Assembly (NCBI RefSeq): GCF_029338275.1
Contig: NZ_CP119789.1
Location: 2,294,001-2,358,000, forward strand
DNA from: Haloarcula ordinaria
GTDB lineage: Archaea; Halobacteriota; Halobacteria; Halobacteriales; Haloarculaceae
Direction of reading: 5' to 3'
Length of the DNA: 64,000 bases
The first letter of the stretch is position 1, and each line of letters begins with the position of its first letter. Below the pieces are notes generated by a model that did no database searches, was not told the DNA's origin, and worked only from the letters and a program-made list of their open reading frames with translations. Positions 1 to 8,246 of this stretch are shown piece by piece. The translations under genes were made by a program, and so were the position numbers.

Positions 1-2101
1 CCACCGGGACATCGGCCTGCTGTACATCGCCTTCGGCACCGTTGCGGGCCTGTGGGGCGGCGTCGACGCGATGATGCTCCGGACGGAACTGCTGACGCCG
101 CCGGCGGACATCTGGACGCCGGAGACGTACAACGCGCTCTTTACCACCCACGGGCTGACGATGCTGATCTTCTTCGTCCTCCCCGTGTTCTACGGCATCG
201 GGAACTACGTCCTCCCGCTGCTCATCGGCGCCGACGACATGGCCTTCCCGCGGGTCAACGCCGTCGGGTTCTGGATGCTCCCGCCGGCCCTCCTGATGGC
301 CCGGATGGGGCTGCTGGTACAGGTCGGCGGACAGATTCTCTCCCTCTTTTTCCCGCCCGAGGCCATCGAGTTCTTCCTGACCGTCCGCGAGGTGAGCGTC
401 GGGTGGACCCTCTATGCCCCGCTGTCGGTCCAGCAACCGAACCCCCAGATAGACCTGCTCCTGCTGGGACTGCACCTCTCGGGCATCGCGACGACGGTCG
501 GGGCCATCAACTTCATCGCGACCATCGTCTACGAGCGTGAGGAGGGAGTCACCTGGGCGAACATGGACATTTTCTCGTGGAACATGCTCGTCACGAGCGG
601 GCTGGTGCTGTTTGCCTTCCCGCTGCTGGGGAGCGCCCTGGTGATGCTCCTGTTGGACCGTAACCTCGGGACGACCTTCTTCGCGACGGAGGGTGGCGGC
701 CCGATACTCTGGCAGCACCTGTTCTGGTTCTGGGGCCACCCCGAGGTGTACATCCTCTTCCTGCCGGCAGCGGGGCTGATGAGCACCATCCTCCCGAAGT
801 TCGTCGGGCGCAAGCTCTTTGGCTACCAGTTCATCGTCTACTCGACGCTCGGCCTCGGCGTCCTCTCCTTTGGCGTCTGGGCCCACCACATGTTCACCAC
901 CAGCGTCGACCCCCGGCTGAAGGCCTCGTTCATGGCCATCTCCATCGCCATCGCCGTCCCCAGCGCCATCAAGGTGTTCAACTGGATCACGACGATATGG
1001 GACGGGGACATCCGCCTGACCGCGCCCTTCATCCTCTGTGCGGGCGGCATATCCACGTTCATCATCGGTGGCGTGACCGGCGTCTTTCTCGCGGTCATCC
1101 CCGTCGACATCCTCTATCACGGGACATACTACGTCGTCGGGCACTTCCACCTCATCGTCGTCGGCATCATCCCGTTCCTGATGATCGCCGCGAGCTACTA
1201 CTGGTACCCGCTCATCACGGGCCGCTGGTACGACACTCGCCTGGCACGGTTCCAGGCCGTGCTGCTCATCTTCGGCTCCTTCGTCACCTTCGTCACGCTG
1301 ACGGTCATCGGCGGCCTGGGGTTCCCGCGCCGGCAGGCCGTCTACCCGCCAGAACTCCAGTTCGGTCAGCAGATAGCCACCATCGGCGCCTACGTCATCG
1401 GGCTGAGCGCCCTGCTGTGGCTCTACAACATGCTGGTGTCGTACTGGCAGGGCGACGTCGTGAAGACGACAGACCCCTGGGACCTGAAGGCGACGAACCA
1501 GTTCACCCGCGAGTGGCGGTGGTTCGAGCAGCGACTGGTCGAGAAGTACGACATCGAACCCACCGAACCGACGAGCACCCGCCGCTCGTACGCCCCCGAG
1601 GGCGAACCGAAGGGGTTCACCGAGGGCAGCGTGGGCAACGTCGCCCAGACAGTCACCCGGAACGCGGGGCTCGCAGCCATCGGTGGCTTCGTCGGCACCG
1701 TCCTCATGGCTGGGGGCCTGGGCACCGCCTGGCTCGTCGGCGTGCTCGACCCGGCGTCGTTCGGCGAAATCGCCGAGATAGTCGGACTGCCCGCCCGCCC
1801 GCTGTTCGGCGTCGTCCTCTTTCTCGTCGGTGGAACAGTCACCTGGCCGCTGCTGTTCCTTGCGTTCTCAGAGTACCTGCCGGGGCGGCTGCTGTTCGAG
1901 ACGGGGCTCGTGTTCGCCACGGTCATCTCGACGGGGTTCGCCGTCGCCTTCTACACGGGCCAGCAGGGCCTGGCGCTGGTGGGCTACCTGGGGTTCGTCC
2001 TCGTGGCCCACTGGGCGTACGGCCTCGGCCTCAGCGTGACCTACCAGTACCTCGAGTCGCGGCGCCAGGCGCGCTTCTGGGGTGTCGAGTCGGATGACTG
2101 A
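1..2101 (+). CDS. coxA: Heme-copper (cytochrome c) oxidase subunit I, 5' partial, with extra C-terminal membrane domain
   Basis: Catalytic subunit of a terminal oxidase in the cytoplasmic membrane, reducing O2 while pumping protons. The reading frame is open from base 2 (HRDIGLLYIAFGT...), so the true start lies before the window. Visible family landmarks are the low-spin haem histidine in HGLTMLIFFVLP, the CuB/cross-linked tyrosine motif HPEVY (737-751), WAHHMFTT, and the haem pair in VGHFHL. The usual 12-helix core ends near base 1500. After a hydrophilic linker there are about 160 more residues with four predicted helices, which is longer than a standard subunit I and resembles a small haloarchaeal membrane domain fused to the oxidase. 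The stop overlaps the start of the next gene (ATGACTGA), which implies co-transcription. Confidence is high for the oxidase core and lower for the nature of the tail. Confidence 0.95.
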   Translation, partial: HRDIGLLYIAFGTVAGLWGGVDAMMLRTELLTPPADIWTPETYNALFTTHGLTMLIFFVLPVFYGIGNYVLPLLIGADDMAFPRVNAVGFWMLPPALLMARMGLLVQVGGQILSLFFPPEAIEFFLTVREVSVGWTLYAPLSVQQPNPQIDLLLLGLHLSGIATTVGAINFIATIVYEREEGVTWANMDIFSWNMLVTSGLVLFAFPLLGSALVMLLLDRNLGTTFFATEGGGPILWQHLFWFWGHPEVYILFLPAAGLMSTILPKFVGRKLFGYQFIVYSTLGLGVLSFGVWAHHMFTTSVDPRLKASFMAISIAIAVPSAIKVFNWITTIWDGDIRLTAPFILCAGGISTFIIGGVTGVFLAVIPVDILYHGTYYVVGHFHLIVVGIIPFLMIAASYYWYPLITGRWYDTRLARFQAVLLIFGSFVTFVTLTVIGGLGFPRRQAVYPPELQFGQQIATIGAYVIGLSALLWLYNMLVSYWQGDVVKTTDPWDLKATNQFTREWRWFEQRLVEKYDIEPTEPTSTRRSYAPEGEPKGFTEGSVGNVAQTVTRNAGLAAIGGFVGTVLMAGGLGTAWLVGVLDPASFGEIAEIVGLPARPLFGVVLFLVGGTVTWPLLFLAFSEYLPGRLLFETGLVFATVISTGFAVAFYTGQQGLALVGYLGFVLVAHWAYGLGLSVTYQYLESRRQARFWGVESDD

Positions 2102-2612
2102 CGGCGACAGGGACCGCGGGTCAGTGGTGTTCACCTACGTCGCGCCCTTTGCCGGCGTCCTGCTGGTGGCCATCGGCATCGGCGCGGCGGTCCCGGGCGG
2201 CTACGCCATCCTCGAGGGGCCGGTCCTGAACTGCGGCGAACCGACCATCGCCGTCGAAGGGCCCGACGCGACGGCCGACCGGTTCGGCGACGACGGGCCG
2301 GCCCTCCGACAGTCCCAGTTCGAGGCCCTCTCGCCCGCCGAACAGGCCGCCTTCCGGGAGGCGCTCACTGCACCCAGGAACGAGGCCCACGTGGCGGGTG
2401 ACTTCCCCAACGCGGCCGCGTTCAGGAACGGGTCGCTCGTCGCGTACCAGGGCGAGCAACACTACGTCACCACCGTCTCGGAGAACCCCTGTTTCCAGGC
2501 CGCGCCGCTCCAGTTCCCGCTCGGTGTGTTCGCCATCGCGCTCGGGGTCGTGCTGATCTTGACGCCGCCCATCTACAAGCGCCTCGTGGCGCTGGACCGC
2601 CGCGCCCGGTAG
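2094..2612 (+). CDS. Two-helix membrane protein of unknown function, downstream of oxidase subunit I
   Basis: 172 residues starting at the ATG that overlaps the oxidase stop codon; an in-frame upstream start at 2082 would lie inside coxA and is less likely. One hydrophobic helix lies near the N-terminus (residues ~12-38) and one near the C-terminus (~140-160), with a soluble acidic middle that would sit outside the membrane. A cysteine pair (one after the first helix in LNCGEP, one before the second in NPCF) could form a disulfide; this is inference. The overlap with coxA suggests an accessory or assembly role for the oxidase, but I do not recognise the family. Confidence 0.75.
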   Translation: MTDGDRDRGSVVFTYVAPFAGVLLVAIGIGAAVPGGYAILEGPVLNCGEPTIAVEGPDATADRFGDDGPALRQSQFEALSPAEQAAFREALTAPRNEAHVAGDFPNAAAFRNGSLVAYQGEQHYVTTVSENPCFQAAPLQFPLGVFAIALGVVLILTPPIYKRLVALDRRAR

Positions 2613-2621
2613 GGCCGGTTC

Positions 2622-3440
2622 TCAGACGCTCGCGCCGACGTAGAGGACGACGACCAGGAATACCCACACGGCGTCGACGAAGTGCCAGTACAGCGCCGTC
2701 GTCCGGATCGCGGTGTCGCGCTCTGCGGAGTAGTGGCCACGGAGCGCGCGAGCGAACGCGATGCCCAGCAGGACGACCCCGAGGCTGACGTGCAGGCCGT
2801 GGAGCCCGGTCAGCCCGTAGAAGGCGCTCGCGAAGACACCGCTAGAGAGGGTAAAGCCCTCGCCGAGGACGAACTCGACGTACTCGAGCACCTGTCCGGC
2901 GACGAAGACGACGCCCAGCGCCACCGTCAGGCCCAGCAGAGCGAGGAACCGCCGTCGGTCGCCCCGTTCGAGGGCGTGGTGTCCGTAGTGCAGCGTGACG
3001 CTGCTGGCCAGCAGCAGGGCGGTGTTGACGAGCACGAGCGAACTCAACAGCGGCGGCAGGTGCGCGGGCGGCCACTGGCCGGCGCGGACGAACGCGTAGT
3101 AGACGAACCCCGCGGCGAAGGTGGCCACGTCGGAGACCAGGAACAGCACCATCGTCGTGTCGTAGAGCGACCCCGACGCGCCACGACCCGCCCGGTAGTC
3201 ACGAACGAACGCTTCGTTGGCCCAGCCCGCGAGGCCCGCGACCAGCCCAACCGCCCCCAGGCCGCCCAGCGCGAGCGGTATCGCCGAGGGGACGAGGTCG
3301 AGGCCGACGAAGGCGAGGCCGACCCCCAGATACAGCGCGCCGGCACCTATCGCGGCCACGAGCGGCCAACGACTCGCGTGCTCGTGTCCTCCCTCGTGCT
3401 CGCTCTCGGGGGCGTGTCCTCCGGCGGTCGAACCGGCCAT
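2622..3440 (-). CDS. coxC: Heme-copper oxidase subunit III
   Basis: About 272 residues with seven predicted transmembrane helices and a histidine-rich N-terminus (HAPESEHEGGHEH). Family features include SLYDTTMVLFLVSDV and the C-terminal GLTGLHGLHVSLGV and ALYWHFVDAVWVFLF-like motifs typical of subunit III. I choose the start at 3440 rather than 3467: a TATA-like box (TTTATGA on the minus strand, about 3464-3471) lies 24-31 bases ahead, so the mRNA is probably leaderless. It is convergent with the subunit I pair, ending 9 bases from it. Subunit III supports stability of the oxidase and is not catalytic. Confidence 0.93.
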   Translation of the reverse strand: MAGSTAGGHAPESEHEGGHEHASRWPLVAAIGAGALYLGVGLAFVGLDLVPSAIPLALGGLGAVGLVAGLAGWANEAFVRDYRAGRGASGSLYDTTMVLFLVSDVATFAAGFVYYAFVRAGQWPPAHLPPLLSSLVLVNTALLLASSVTLHYGHHALERGDRRRFLALLGLTVALGVVFVAGQVLEYVEFVLGEGFTLSSGVFASAFYGLTGLHGLHVSLGVVLLGIAFARALRGHYSAERDTAIRTTALYWHFVDAVWVFLVVVLYVGASV

Positions 3441-3463
3441 AACGACCACAATGGACGCCGTCT

Positions 3464-3471
3464 TCATAAAC
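3464..3471 (-). promoter_or_regulatory. TATA-like box for oxidase subunit III
   Basis: TTTATGA read on the minus strand, centred about 27 bases before the ATG at 3440. The spacing fits a leaderless haloarchaeal transcript and decides the start codon of the gene. Confidence 0.45.
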
Positions 3472-3479
3472 GCCTCCCA

Positions 3480-3789
3480 CTACAGTGACAGGAACGAGAC
3501 CGACAGCAGGACGAGGTTGTAGAGACCGTGGACCGCGACGGGCACCGCGAGGTTGCCCGTCCGTTCGTAGGCGACGCCGAAGACGGCACCGACGGCGGTC
3601 AGGAGGCCGATGGTCGCCAGGATGGGCGGGAGCGCCCCGGTGAAGTTCGTCAGGTGCACCGACCCGAAGAGGACGCTCGATCCGGCGATAGCCGGCGACC
3701 AGCGAGATGAGGATGCCGACGGCCGTGAGACCGACGACCTCGGGGACGGTCCAGCAGAGGGCGCTCGCGTCGGGACCGGGTGACGACAT
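3480..3789 (-). pseudogene. Remnant of a CPBP (CAAX-like) intramembrane protease gene
   Basis: Starting at 3789 the minus strand reads MSSPGPDASALCW..., followed by a hydrophobic helix ending in SLVAG near 3695. The frame then changes and the sequence continues as AIAGSSVLFGSVHL ... YERTGNL ... VHGLYNL and stops at 3480. FGSVHL and HGLYN are the last two conserved His-containing motifs of CPBP proteases. The EE-x-x-x-R motif segment and most helices are missing, so about two thirds of the gene has been deleted and the junction is out of frame. An intact relative lies at 12813-13631. The remnant has no function that I can support. Confidence 0.7.
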
Positions 3790-3859
3790 CACCAGCGGTG
3801 TGTGGACGACGGGCAAAAGTATGCCCGGGTTCCCTGCTCCGGCCACCACTGGCGCCGAT

Positions 3860-5050
3860 TCAGGAGAGGACTGACTCGAGTGCCCCGTCGAGTGCGTCGA
3901 CGTGGACGGTTCGGGGGGCGGGGCCGACCGGGTCGACGTCGCGTTCGGTGAAGCCGGTGCCAGTGGCGACCAAGACCACGTCGTCCTCGGGCACGAACGC
4001 CCCGGCGGCCGCCAGGTCACGGGCGCCGGCCAGCGCCGTCGCGCAGGCCGACTCGACGAACAGACCGGTCCGCTCGGCGAGCGTCCGGCGGGCCGCGAGG
4101 ATGGCGTCGTCGTCGACGGCGAGGACGGCACCGCCGGTGTCACTGGCGGCCGCGAGCACCCGGTTCCCGCTGGGCGGGTCGGTGTTCGCGATAGAGTACG
4201 CCACCGTCTCCCCGGCTTCGACGGGCGCGACGGCGTTGGCCTCCCGCGCCCACGCCTCGGCGATGGGCGCACACGCCGCTGCCTGAACGAAGTACAGCGC
4301 CGGTGGGTCGGCGAGGTGCCCGGCCGATTCCAGCTCGCGGACTGCCTTCCAGAGCCCGCTCGCGTGGCCGCCGCTGGAGACGGGGACTACGATCGCGTCC
4401 GGCCCGTCGGGCGCGAAGGCCTCCAGAATCTCGAGGCCGGTCGTCTGCTGCCCGGCGACCCGGAGCGGCGTGTCGGAGTTGACGAAGCGGACGCCGTGCT
4501 CGCGCCCGACCCGCAGCGACGCCCCGTAGAGGCGGTCGTAGCCGCCCTCGACGCGGAGGATGGTCGGATCGAAGCGGGCGATGAGGCCCAGGCGCTCGGC
4601 CGGGATGTCCGCCGGGACGAGCACCACGCAGTCGAGACCGGCGCTCGCCGCGTGGGCCGCCATCGACCGGGCCATGTTGCCGTGCGAGACGGTGCCGACG
4701 GCCGACGCGCCCGACGCCTCGGCGACGGCGACGCCCACGGCGCTGCCGCGGTCCTTGAACGTCCCCGTCGGGTTCGCGCCCTCGTACTTGACGTGGACGC
4801 GGGCACCGACGTCGTCGTCGAGTCGGCTGGCCCGGACCAGCGGCGTCCCCCCGGCGACCGCGGCCAATCTCTCGGGGTCGACCGGCGGCAGCAGGTCGCG
4901 GTACCGCCACAGCGAGCGCTCCGCGGTGTCCGGCCACTCGAAGCCCCTCGCGTCGGTCTCGAGCCAGTACGGCTCGCCGCAGGCACAGCGAGTGCCGTCG
5001 GCGAGCTGGCCGTCCGAACCACAGGCGTAACAGTTCAGCGCGAGGTCCAT
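3860..5050 (-). CDS. thrC: Threonine synthase family PLP enzyme
   Basis: 396 residues. The N-terminus holds a small zinc-ribbon-like Cys set (Cys7, Cys10, Cys22, Cys24), common in archaeal threonine synthases. The PLP-binding lysine is Lys99 in NPTGTFKDRG, and a phosphate/cofactor loop reads VSSGGHASG. The expected reaction is O-phosphohomoserine to threonine plus phosphate, in the cytoplasm. Haloarchaea often carry several paralogues, and this copy has SHGNMARS where many family members have a threonine-containing loop, so the exact substrate is not certain. It is transcribed alone on the minus strand, 39 bases downstream of malQ. Confidence 0.85.
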   Translation of the reverse strand: MDLALNCYACGSDGQLADGTRCACGEPYWLETDARGFEWPDTAERSLWRYRDLLPPVDPERLAAVAGGTPLVRASRLDDDVGARVHVKYEGANPTGTFKDRGSAVGVAVAEASGASAVGTVSHGNMARSMAAHAASAGLDCVVLVPADIPAERLGLIARFDPTILRVEGGYDRLYGASLRVGREHGVRFVNSDTPLRVAGQQTTGLEILEAFAPDGPDAIVVPVSSGGHASGLWKAVRELESAGHLADPPALYFVQAAACAPIAEAWAREANAVAPVEAGETVAYSIANTDPPSGNRVLAAASDTGGAVLAVDDDAILAARRTLAERTGLFVESACATALAGARDLAAAGAFVPEDDVVLVATGTGFTERDVDPVGPAPRTVHVDALDGALESVLS

Positions 5051-5089
5051 ACGCCGGGTTCGGGCGGCCCGGAGAAAGCCCTTGTCGGA

Positions 5090-6580
5090 CTACCGGATCG
5101 TCCGGTCGGTCACCTGGCGCAGGCGCTCGGCGACGTCCTCGTCGAACGCCGCCTCGGTGACCCGCCACTGCCAGTTGCCCGTCGCGGTCCCGGGGAGGTT
5201 GAACCGGGCGTCGCTGTCCAGTCCCAGGAGGTCCTGCATCGTCGTCATGGCGACGACGGCGTTGGAATTCCACACCGCCTCGATGATATCCCAGTTGATG
5301 TCGCTCCCGTCGGTGCCGAGGTTGTAGTGGAGACAGTCGCGCTGGCGGTCGTCGAGGTCCCGGTAGTAGCCGACGACGGTGTCGGTGTCGTGCGTCGAGG
5401 TGTAGCCGACGGCGTTCTCCGGGAAGTGCATCGGCTGGTACATGTGGCCGCCCTCACACCAGTCGGCGTACTGCGGGACGCGCATACCGGGGAACTCGAA
5501 GCGGTCGCGCAGCGATATCATGCTCTCGTCGATGAAGCCGAGGTCCTCCGCGAAGAAGGGGAGGTCGCCGAGTTCGGCCTCGACCGTCTCGAAGAAGTCC
5601 GCCTCGGGACCCTGACGCCATTCGCCGTCGGCGGGGTCGTCGGATTCGGCTGGGATGGCCCAGTACTCGTCGAACCCTTTGAAGTGGTCGATGCGCGTGA
5701 TGTCGACCAGTTCGAACAGTCGCTCGAGGCGGTCGATCCACCAGTCGTAGTCGTTCTCGGCCAGCCGGTCCCAGTCGTACAGCGGATTCCCCCAGCGCTG
5801 ACCGCTGTCGTCCGGGTTCGGCGGGACGCCAGCGACCACGGCGGGGTCGTTTTCCTCGGTCAACTGGAACGCCTCGGGCGCCGCCCAGACGTCGGCGGAG
5901 TCCAGCGCGACGTAGATGGGCAGGTCGCCGACGAGCTTGACGCCGGCATCGCTGGCGTACTCGTAGAGGGCCTGCCACTGCTCGTCGAATACCCACTGGA
6001 CGAACTCGTGGTAACCCACCTCGTCGGCCAGCTCCTCGCGGTACTTGTCGAGCGCGTCGGGCTGGCGAGTCTTGACCGCATCGGGCCACTCGGTCCAGAG
6101 CCGGCCGTCGAAGTGGGACTTGAGCGCCATGAACAGGGAATAACCGTCGATCCACCCTGCTTCGCGCTCACGGAACGCCTCGAAGGACTCGCGGTCGGCC
6201 CCGGTCGCGTCCTCGTCGAAGCGCTCGAAGGCCGTCCGCAGCCGGTCGCGCTTGAACGAGCCGACTGTCTCGTAGTTCACCGAGTGTTCGGAGACGCCTC
6301 CGGGCGGTTCGAGTTCGCCGTCGGTCAGGTACCCCCGCTCGCCGAGGTCGCGCAGGTCGACGAGCAGCGGGTTCCCGGCGAACGCCGAGAACGACTGGTA
6401 CGGCGAGTTACCGAGCTCGGCCGACGTCGGTCCGAGCGGGCAGAACTGCCACAGCGACTGGTCGGCCCGTTCGAGGAAGTCGACGAACCGGCGAGCGCCG
6501 GCCCCCAGGTCCCCGACCCCGTGCGGGCTCGGGAGCGACGTGTGGTGGAGGAAGAGTCCACTCTGTCGTTGGAATCTCAT
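5090..6580 (-). CDS. malQ: 4-alpha-glucanotransferase (amylomaltase, GH77)
   Basis: 496 residues, the usual length for this family. It transfers alpha-1,4-glucan segments between maltodextrins. The N-terminal signature reads RQSGLFLHHTSLPSPHGVGDLG. The catalytic nucleophile is Asp298 in RIDHFKGF, the acid/base is Glu345 in FFAEDLG, and the third conserved acid is Asp398 in STHDTDTV. No signal peptide is visible, so it acts in the cytoplasm. It is divergent from the glycosyltransferase at 6719 and close to a glucoamylase, which together point to intracellular glycogen or maltodextrin turnover. Confidence 0.95.
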   Translation of the reverse strand: MRFQRQSGLFLHHTSLPSPHGVGDLGAGARRFVDFLERADQSLWQFCPLGPTSAELGNSPYQSFSAFAGNPLLVDLRDLGERGYLTDGELEPPGGVSEHSVNYETVGSFKRDRLRTAFERFDEDATGADRESFEAFREREAGWIDGYSLFMALKSHFDGRLWTEWPDAVKTRQPDALDKYREELADEVGYHEFVQWVFDEQWQALYEYASDAGVKLVGDLPIYVALDSADVWAAPEAFQLTEENDPAVVAGVPPNPDDSGQRWGNPLYDWDRLAENDYDWWIDRLERLFELVDITRIDHFKGFDEYWAIPAESDDPADGEWRQGPEADFFETVEAELGDLPFFAEDLGFIDESMISLRDRFEFPGMRVPQYADWCEGGHMYQPMHFPENAVGYTSTHDTDTVVGYYRDLDDRQRDCLHYNLGTDGSDINWDIIEAVWNSNAVVAMTTMQDLLGLDSDARFNLPGTATGNWQWRVTEAAFDEDVAERLRQVTDRTIR

Positions 6581-6679
6581 AGAAGAGGGTTTCAGCCGAC
6601 TCCCCCTTCAACGGTCCGATACTTTCCGGCCGCCCACAGGTTCGGAACTGCTGGTCGAGCGCCATCCGAAGCCCCAAAG

Positions 6680-6687
6680 TTACATAA
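6680..6687 (+). promoter_or_regulatory. TATA-like box for the glycosyltransferase at 6719
   Basis: TTACATAA lies 32-39 bases before the ATG at 6719 in the 138-base divergent region shared with malQ. It predicts a very short leader of a few bases. A weaker A/T-rich element (AAAGTATC on the minus strand near 6615-6624) could serve malQ. Confidence 0.4.
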
Positions 6688-6718
6688 CCGCATCGGCCAT
6701 CAACCCGGGTAACCGAAC

Positions 6719-7777
6719 ATGCCACCCAAAGTGCTGATGCTTGGCTGGGGGTTCCCACCGAACATCACCGGCGGCCTCGATACGGCTATCGGCGAACTGT
6801 TCGAAGTGATGCAGCCCCGCGACGACGTCCAGTTCGAACTGGTGTTGCCCGACGAGTACGCACCGGAGGGGCGCGAGAACATCCACGGCGTCCCGACCGG
6901 GAAGGGAGACATCATCACCCGCATCGGTCGCCTGGCGGGCGCGTTCGCCGACCACGCCGAGGACGCGGACATCATCCACACCAACGACTGGTTCGGGTAC
7001 AACCCCGGGTCGAGAGCGAAATCGGCCCACGACGTCGAGTGGGTGACGACGTTCCACTCGCTGTCGTCGGACCGGAACGTCAACCCCCCCGAGCGCGAGG
7101 TCGAGACCGAACAGCGCGTCGCAGACCGGTCGGACCATCTCATCGCGGTCAGCAACTTCACCGCCGGCAAGATAAAGGCCGAGTACGGGGCCGACTCGAC
7201 GGTCATCTACAACGGCTTCTCCTCCGTCGAGTCGACCGGCCGGGACATCAAGGCGGAACTCGACATCGACGGGAAGATGCTCTTCTTCGTCGGGCGCCAC
7301 ACCGACCAGAAGGGAATCTCCTATCTCCTCTACGCCCTCACGAAGCTCAAGCGCGACGACGTCACGCTCGTGCTGGGGGGCTCCGGCCACCTCACCGACC
7401 AGCTCAAGCGGTTCGCGGAACTCCTCGGTGTCGAAGACCAGGTCCGGTTCCCGGGGTACGTCCCCCAGGAGGAACTGGGCGACTACTACGCGAACGCCGA
7501 CCTCTTCGTCTCGCCGTCGCTCGCGGAACCGTTCGGTATCACCTACGTCGAGGCGCTCTCGGTCGGGACGCGCGTCCTTGCCTGTGAGAACGGTGCCGGC
7601 GAGATTCTGCCCGACGACTGCGTCATCGAGGTGGAACCCAACTCGGACTCCATCGCCGAGGGTATCGAGTACGCTCTGGAGATAGACACGCCGATCGAGT
7701 ACGAGGAGCGGACCTGGGACGACGTCGGCGAGGAACACGTCGCGTTCTACCACGATATCCTCGACGACGCGGCGTGA
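6719..7777 (+). CDS. Glycosyltransferase family 4/5, probable glycogen-synthase-like enzyme
   Basis: 352 residues, GT-B fold. The N-terminal domain begins MLGWGFPPNITGGLD, where the GG loop binds the sugar donor. The C-terminal domain has FFVGRHTDQKG and the donor-site motif SLAEPFGITYVEAL with the conserved EPFG and a second Glu. The length is shorter than bacterial GlgA and fits archaeal GT4/5 glucosyltransferases. Its position between malQ and a GH15 glucoamylase suggests synthesis of an alpha-glucan; substrate and donor are inferred from context. Confidence 0.85.
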   Translation: MPPKVLMLGWGFPPNITGGLDTAIGELFEVMQPRDDVQFELVLPDEYAPEGRENIHGVPTGKGDIITRIGRLAGAFADHAEDADIIHTNDWFGYNPGSRAKSAHDVEWVTTFHSLSSDRNVNPPEREVETEQRVADRSDHLIAVSNFTAGKIKAEYGADSTVIYNGFSSVESTGRDIKAELDIDGKMLFFVGRHTDQKGISYLLYALTKLKRDDVTLVLGGSGHLTDQLKRFAELLGVEDQVRFPGYVPQEELGDYYANADLFVSPSLAEPFGITYVEALSVGTRVLACENGAGEILPDDCVIEVEPNSDSIAEGIEYALEIDTPIEYEERTWDDVGEEHVAFYHDILDDAA

Positions 7778-7778
7778 G

Positions 7779-8144
7779 TCAGCGCAGGAATCTGACGTCC
7801 TGCACCGGCTCGGGATGCTGGATGATGTAGCCGTCAGCGGTCGGTTCGAGGCCGGAGACGGACGTGGCGTCCGGGTGTGAGTCGTACGGGCTGTCACCGC
7901 TCCCGCTGCGCGACTGGTAGGGGCTATCGTAGGGCGTCTGGCGCCCCTCGATGGCCGAGCGCTCGAAGTCCTCCGGGGGGAGGTAGATTTTCTCGCCGGA
8001 AGCCGACACGACGACGACGGCGGTGTCCCGGTCGCCCGAGACCACGATGCGCGTCTCGCCGTCGACGATGTCCATCTCGAAGGAGACGGGCTCTTCGTCC
8101 GCCACCTCGGCCCCTGTATCGGCGGTGTCGGTTGGGTCGTCCAT
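7779..8144 (-). CDS. Acidic protein of unknown function next to the glucoamylase
   Basis: 121 residues, strongly acidic N-terminus, a beta-rich core (SFEMDIVDGETRIVVSG ... VVVVSASGEKIYLP) and a Ser/Tyr/Asp-rich C-terminal half with repeated SPYDS/SPYQS motifs. No membrane segment. The start at 8144 is supported by a TATA-like box (ATACATAA, minus strand, 8169-8176) 25-32 bases upstream. It is divergent from the glucoamylase and convergent with the glycosyltransferase, which it meets with one base between. I do not recognise a function; small haloarchaeal proteins of this type often go unnamed. Confidence 0.7.
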   Translation of the reverse strand: MDDPTDTADTGAEVADEEPVSFEMDIVDGETRIVVSGDRDTAVVVVSASGEKIYLPPEDFERSAIEGRQTPYDSPYQSRSGSGDSPYDSHPDATSVSGLEPTADGYIIQHPEPVQDVRFLR

Positions 8145-8168
8145 ACGGACACTGTGCGTGTGTGCCCC

Positions 8169-8176
8169 TTATGTAT
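8169..8176 (-). promoter_or_regulatory. TATA-like box for the acidic protein at 8144
   Basis: ATACATAA on the minus strand, 25-32 bases before the ATG at 8144, fitting a leaderless transcript. Confidence 0.45.
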
Positions 8177-8215
8177 TCTCCTGCCGGAAGCGGCGATGGG
8201 CCAACACACCCAATC

Positions 8216-8222
8216 TACTATA
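8216..8222 (+). promoter_or_regulatory. TATA-like box that sets the glucoamylase start
   Basis: TACTATA ends 25 bases before the ATG at 8247. This makes 8247 the likely leaderless start and leaves the 31 upstream in-frame codons untranslated. Confidence 0.5.
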
Positions 8223-8246
8223 CCGGACGGGCTGTACTCAAGGGGT

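Noticed and set aside
3902..6712. 936-codon open frame on the plus strand
   Set aside because: It is antisense to threonine synthase and malQ, both with clear catalytic motifs, and its translation is Arg/Gly/Val-rich without domains. Long shadow frames are expected at this G+C.
8154..8246. 31-codon in-frame extension of the glucoamylase
   Set aside because: The TATA-like box at 8216-8222 lies inside it, so it is upstream of the transcript.
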